From positions 1 through 64,000 of the forward strand of contig NZ_JAJNBZ010000010.1 of assembly GCF_021369635.1 (NCBI RefSeq): a DNA stretch of 64,000 nucleotides, given 5' to 3'. Below the pieces are notes generated by a model. It ran no database searches, had not been told where the DNA came from, and worked only from the letters and a program-made list of their open reading frames with translations. Below are positions 62,206 through 64,000 of this stretch, one piece after another (position 1 is the first letter of the stretch; each line of letters opens with the position of its first letter). The position numbers were made by a program, and so were the translations under genes. This stretch comes from Paenibacillus profundus. GTDB lineage: Bacteria > Bacillota > Bacilli > Paenibacillales > Paenibacillaceae.

Positions 62206-63183
62206 ATGGCGCGATTAACAGTCAGCCCTGATGCAGAGAGTGGGATGAGCCTTGGTAATCCCAAGAAAAAGAAGAACAACTTCACTCGATTTTTCGGACA
62301 AATAGATTTGCAGTTGATGGTCATACCCGCTTTAATACTTATATTTGTATTTAGCTATATTCCGATGTACGGTGTTCTGATCGCGTTTCAGGACTATAAA
62401 ATCGGCAGCGGCAGCTTCCTGAGCAGCCCTTGGGTCGGATTGAAGCACTTCAAGGCCTTCTTCGACTCACCCGATTTCAATGTCGTTATGCGCAATACAA
62501 TTGTCATCAGCTTTTTGAAACTCATCATCGGTTTTCCCGCGCCGATCATACTGGCGCTCATGTTGAATGAAGTCCGCAAAATCGTGTTCAAGCGAGTCGT
62601 GCAAACGATTACCTATTTGCCGCACTTCATGTCATGGGTTATCGTCGGCGGCATGGTCAGCACGATGCTTGCGACGGATAATGGCAGCATTAACATGCTG
62701 CTCGAGACGCTGAGGGTCATCGACGACCCGATTAACTTCTTGTCTATGTCCGAATATTTCTGGAGTATTCTGGTAACAACCAACGTCTGGAAAGAAATCG
62801 GGTTCGGTTCCATCGTATACTTGGCTGCCATTGCGGGTATCGACCCGCATATGTATGAAGCCGCTTCCATGGACGGAGCGAACCGCTTCAAACAAATATA
62901 CTTGATAACGCTTCCGAGCATCATGCCGGTTGTTACTATCTTCCTCATATTGGCTATAGGCAACCTGTTGAGCGCAGGCTTCGAAGACATTCTCATTCTT
63001 GCCTCGAATCCGGCGTTGAGGGATGTGTCCGACGTTATTGATACGTACGTCATACGAGTCGGTATTAATAATTACCGGTATTCCTATGCGACCGCCGTTG
63101 GTTTGTTCAAGGCTGTCATCAGCGTCGGCTTGCTCACGATAGCCAACTACGTAGCTAGAAGAGCAGGTAACAGCCTGTGGTAG
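62206..63183 (+). CDS. lplB: Carbohydrate ABC transporter permease (LplB-like)
   Basis: 325 residues, AAGGAGGG upstream. Six membrane helices with the binding-protein-dependent EAA loop YEAASMDGANRFKQIYLITLP. N-terminus and FIFSYIPMYGVLIAFQDYK-type opening (seen as SYIPMYGVLIAFQDYK) match LplB/YteP permeases of complex-sugar importers common in Paenibacillus. First gene of an operon continued by the next permease. Confidence 0.92.
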   Translation: MARLTVSPDAESGMSLGNPKKKKNNFTRFFGQIDLQLMVIPALILIFVFSYIPMYGVLIAFQDYKIGSGSFLSSPWVGLKHFKAFFDSPDFNVVMRNTIVISFLKLIIGFPAPIILALMLNEVRKIVFKRVVQTITYLPHFMSWVIVGGMVSTMLATDNGSINMLLETLRVIDDPINFLSMSEYFWSILVTTNVWKEIGFGSIVYLAAIAGIDPHMYEAASMDGANRFKQIYLITLPSIMPVVTIFLILAIGNLLSAGFEDILILASNPALRDVSDVIDTYVIRVGINNYRYSYATAVGLFKAVISVGLLTIANYVARRAGNSLW

Positions 63184-63207
63184 TTAGGACACATTTAGAG
63201 GGGGTGC

Positions 63208-64000
63208 ATGTCGGTGGTGCGTGAAAGCTTCGGCGATCGGTGTTTGACCGTTTTCATTTATGCGTTTCTTACAATTCTTGCCTTTTCAACTTTTTATCCG
63301 TTCTGGAATGCCATCGTCATCTCATTTAACGAAGGTATGGATACGACCAGAGGCGGAGTTACCTTTTGGCCGCGGGAGTTTACGTTAGAGAACTACTCTA
63401 TCGTCTTCAAGGATGAACGATTGATGAACGGCTTTGTCATCTCCGTTCTGCGTACGATAATCGGTACCATATCCGCCATATTGGCGACGGCCATTTTCTC
63501 ATACGGAATGTCGAAAAAGGAGCTAATGGGACGCAAGTATTATATGATTATGTGCGTTTTTACGATGTATTTTACCGGCGGGCTCATTCCGTCTTTCCTG
63601 CTTATTCGCAGTCTCGGATTGATGAACTCGTTCTGGGTGTTTATCATCCCTTCGCTCATTGGCGTGTGGAACATGATTATTTTCCGAACGTTCTTCCGGG
63701 GGCTTCCAGCAGGCCTGGAGGAATCCGCTAAGATTGACGGCTGCGGCAACTGGGGAACGCTGTTCCGCATCGTGCTGCCGCTGTCGGGGCCCGTGGTCGC
63801 GACGCTATCGCTGTTCACGGCGGTTGCGCACTGGAACGAATGGTTTACGGCGAGCATTTACATTTCAAAGGAGGAATTGCTCCCGATTCAAACCATTCTG
63901 AAGCAAATTCTTGCTTCCAATATCGTATCCGAGCAGACAGCCGGCATGGATTCCGCGGCTCTGGCACGCATGCAGCAGGCGAAGACCGTCACGAGCAAGT
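63208..64000 (+). CDS. lplC: Carbohydrate ABC transporter permease (LplC/YtcP-like), partial
   Basis: Open from ATG 63208 (or GTG 63214, better spaced from AGAGGGGG) to the window end, at least 264 codons. Inner membrane helices, motif SYGMSKKELMGRKYYMI, and the EAA loop GLEESAKIDGCGNWGTLFRI followed by VLPLSGPVVATLSLF are those of LplC/YtcP partners. A substrate-binding lipoprotein gene is expected downstream, outside the window. Confidence 0.92.
   Translation, partial: MSVVRESFGDRCLTVFIYAFLTILAFSTFYPFWNAIVISFNEGMDTTRGGVTFWPREFTLENYSIVFKDERLMNGFVISVLRTIIGTISAILATAIFSYGMSKKELMGRKYYMIMCVFTMYFTGGLIPSFLLIRSLGLMNSFWVFIIPSLIGVWNMIIFRTFFRGLPAGLEESAKIDGCGNWGTLFRIVLPLSGPVVATLSLFTAVAHWNEWFTASIYISKEELLPIQTILKQILASNIVSEQTAGMDSAALARMQQAKTVTSK

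Overview
The window reads as chromosome of a Gram-positive, spore-forming Paenibacillus-like bacterium. The basis is dense AGGAGG-type ribosome binding sites, frequent TTG/GTG starts, a DUF4183 protein, an Amj-type flippase, a KinB-like histidine kinase, a five-gene Opp operon, a BceAB-type transporter, LplB/LplC-type sugar permeases and a Firmicutes-type (T7SSb) secretion locus. No rRNA, tRNA, CRISPR array or intact insertion sequence was seen. The genus is inferred from gene content, not from a marker gene.

Region 1 (0.7-10.4 kb) is a bacterial microcompartment (BMC) operon, divergent from a DeoR-family repressor. It encodes a class II aldolase, a CoA-acylating aldehyde dehydrogenase, six BMC-H shell proteins (three near-identical tandem copies), PduL, one EutN-type pentamer, a small unrecognised protein, a CoA-disulfide reductase/NADH oxidase-like flavoprotein and two glutaconate-CoA-transferase-like subunits. 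Aldolase, dehydrogenase and PduL each carry a terminal amphipathic segment resembling an encapsulation peptide. The simplest reading is sugar-phosphate cleavage to an aldehyde (for example lactaldehyde), oxidation to acyl-CoA and conversion to acyl-phosphate. There is no diol dehydratase, alcohol dehydrogenase or BMC-T protein, and the transferase B subunit lacks the family's catalytic glutamate.

Region 2 (10.8-22.0 kb) is a type VII secretion locus: YukD/EsaB, EssC without N-terminal FHA domains, an unrecognised protein, a WXG-like protein with a glycine-rich hydrophobic C-terminus (candidate effector), a DUF4176 protein, EsxA, then a membrane-anchored kinase, a von Willebrand A protein and a PP2C-type phosphatase. 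The kinase has the EssB/YukC layout but keeps catalytic residues, so a TerY-P-like kinase/vWA/phosphatase triad appears to be built into the secretion operon. This is the most unusual system in the window.

Region 3 (22.5-33.2 kb) is a series of mostly single genes: DUF402, a TIMP-like secreted protein, GNAT acetyltransferases, GrpB, a 5'-nucleotidase-like protein, an ABC exporter pair, methyltransferases and an acyl-CoA dehydrogenase-like flavoprotein. Region 4 (33.3-39.0 kb, minus strand) is oppABCDF with an intercistronic terminator after oppA. Region 5 (39.2-47.1 kb) has a frameshifted NUDIX gene, GNATs, a flavodoxin behind a Fur-box-like site, a stalk-domain protein, amj, and a TetR-ABC exporter operon with a visible operator. 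Region 6 (47.6-55.5 kb) holds a phytoene-desaturase-like oxidoreductase, a histidine kinase, membrane proteins and HelD. Region 7 (55.5-64.0 kb) has a palindromic repeat cluster, a small lipoprotein, bceAB without its usual two-component system, a second DeoR regulator, a metallophosphoesterase and the start of a carbohydrate ABC transporter operon that runs off the window.
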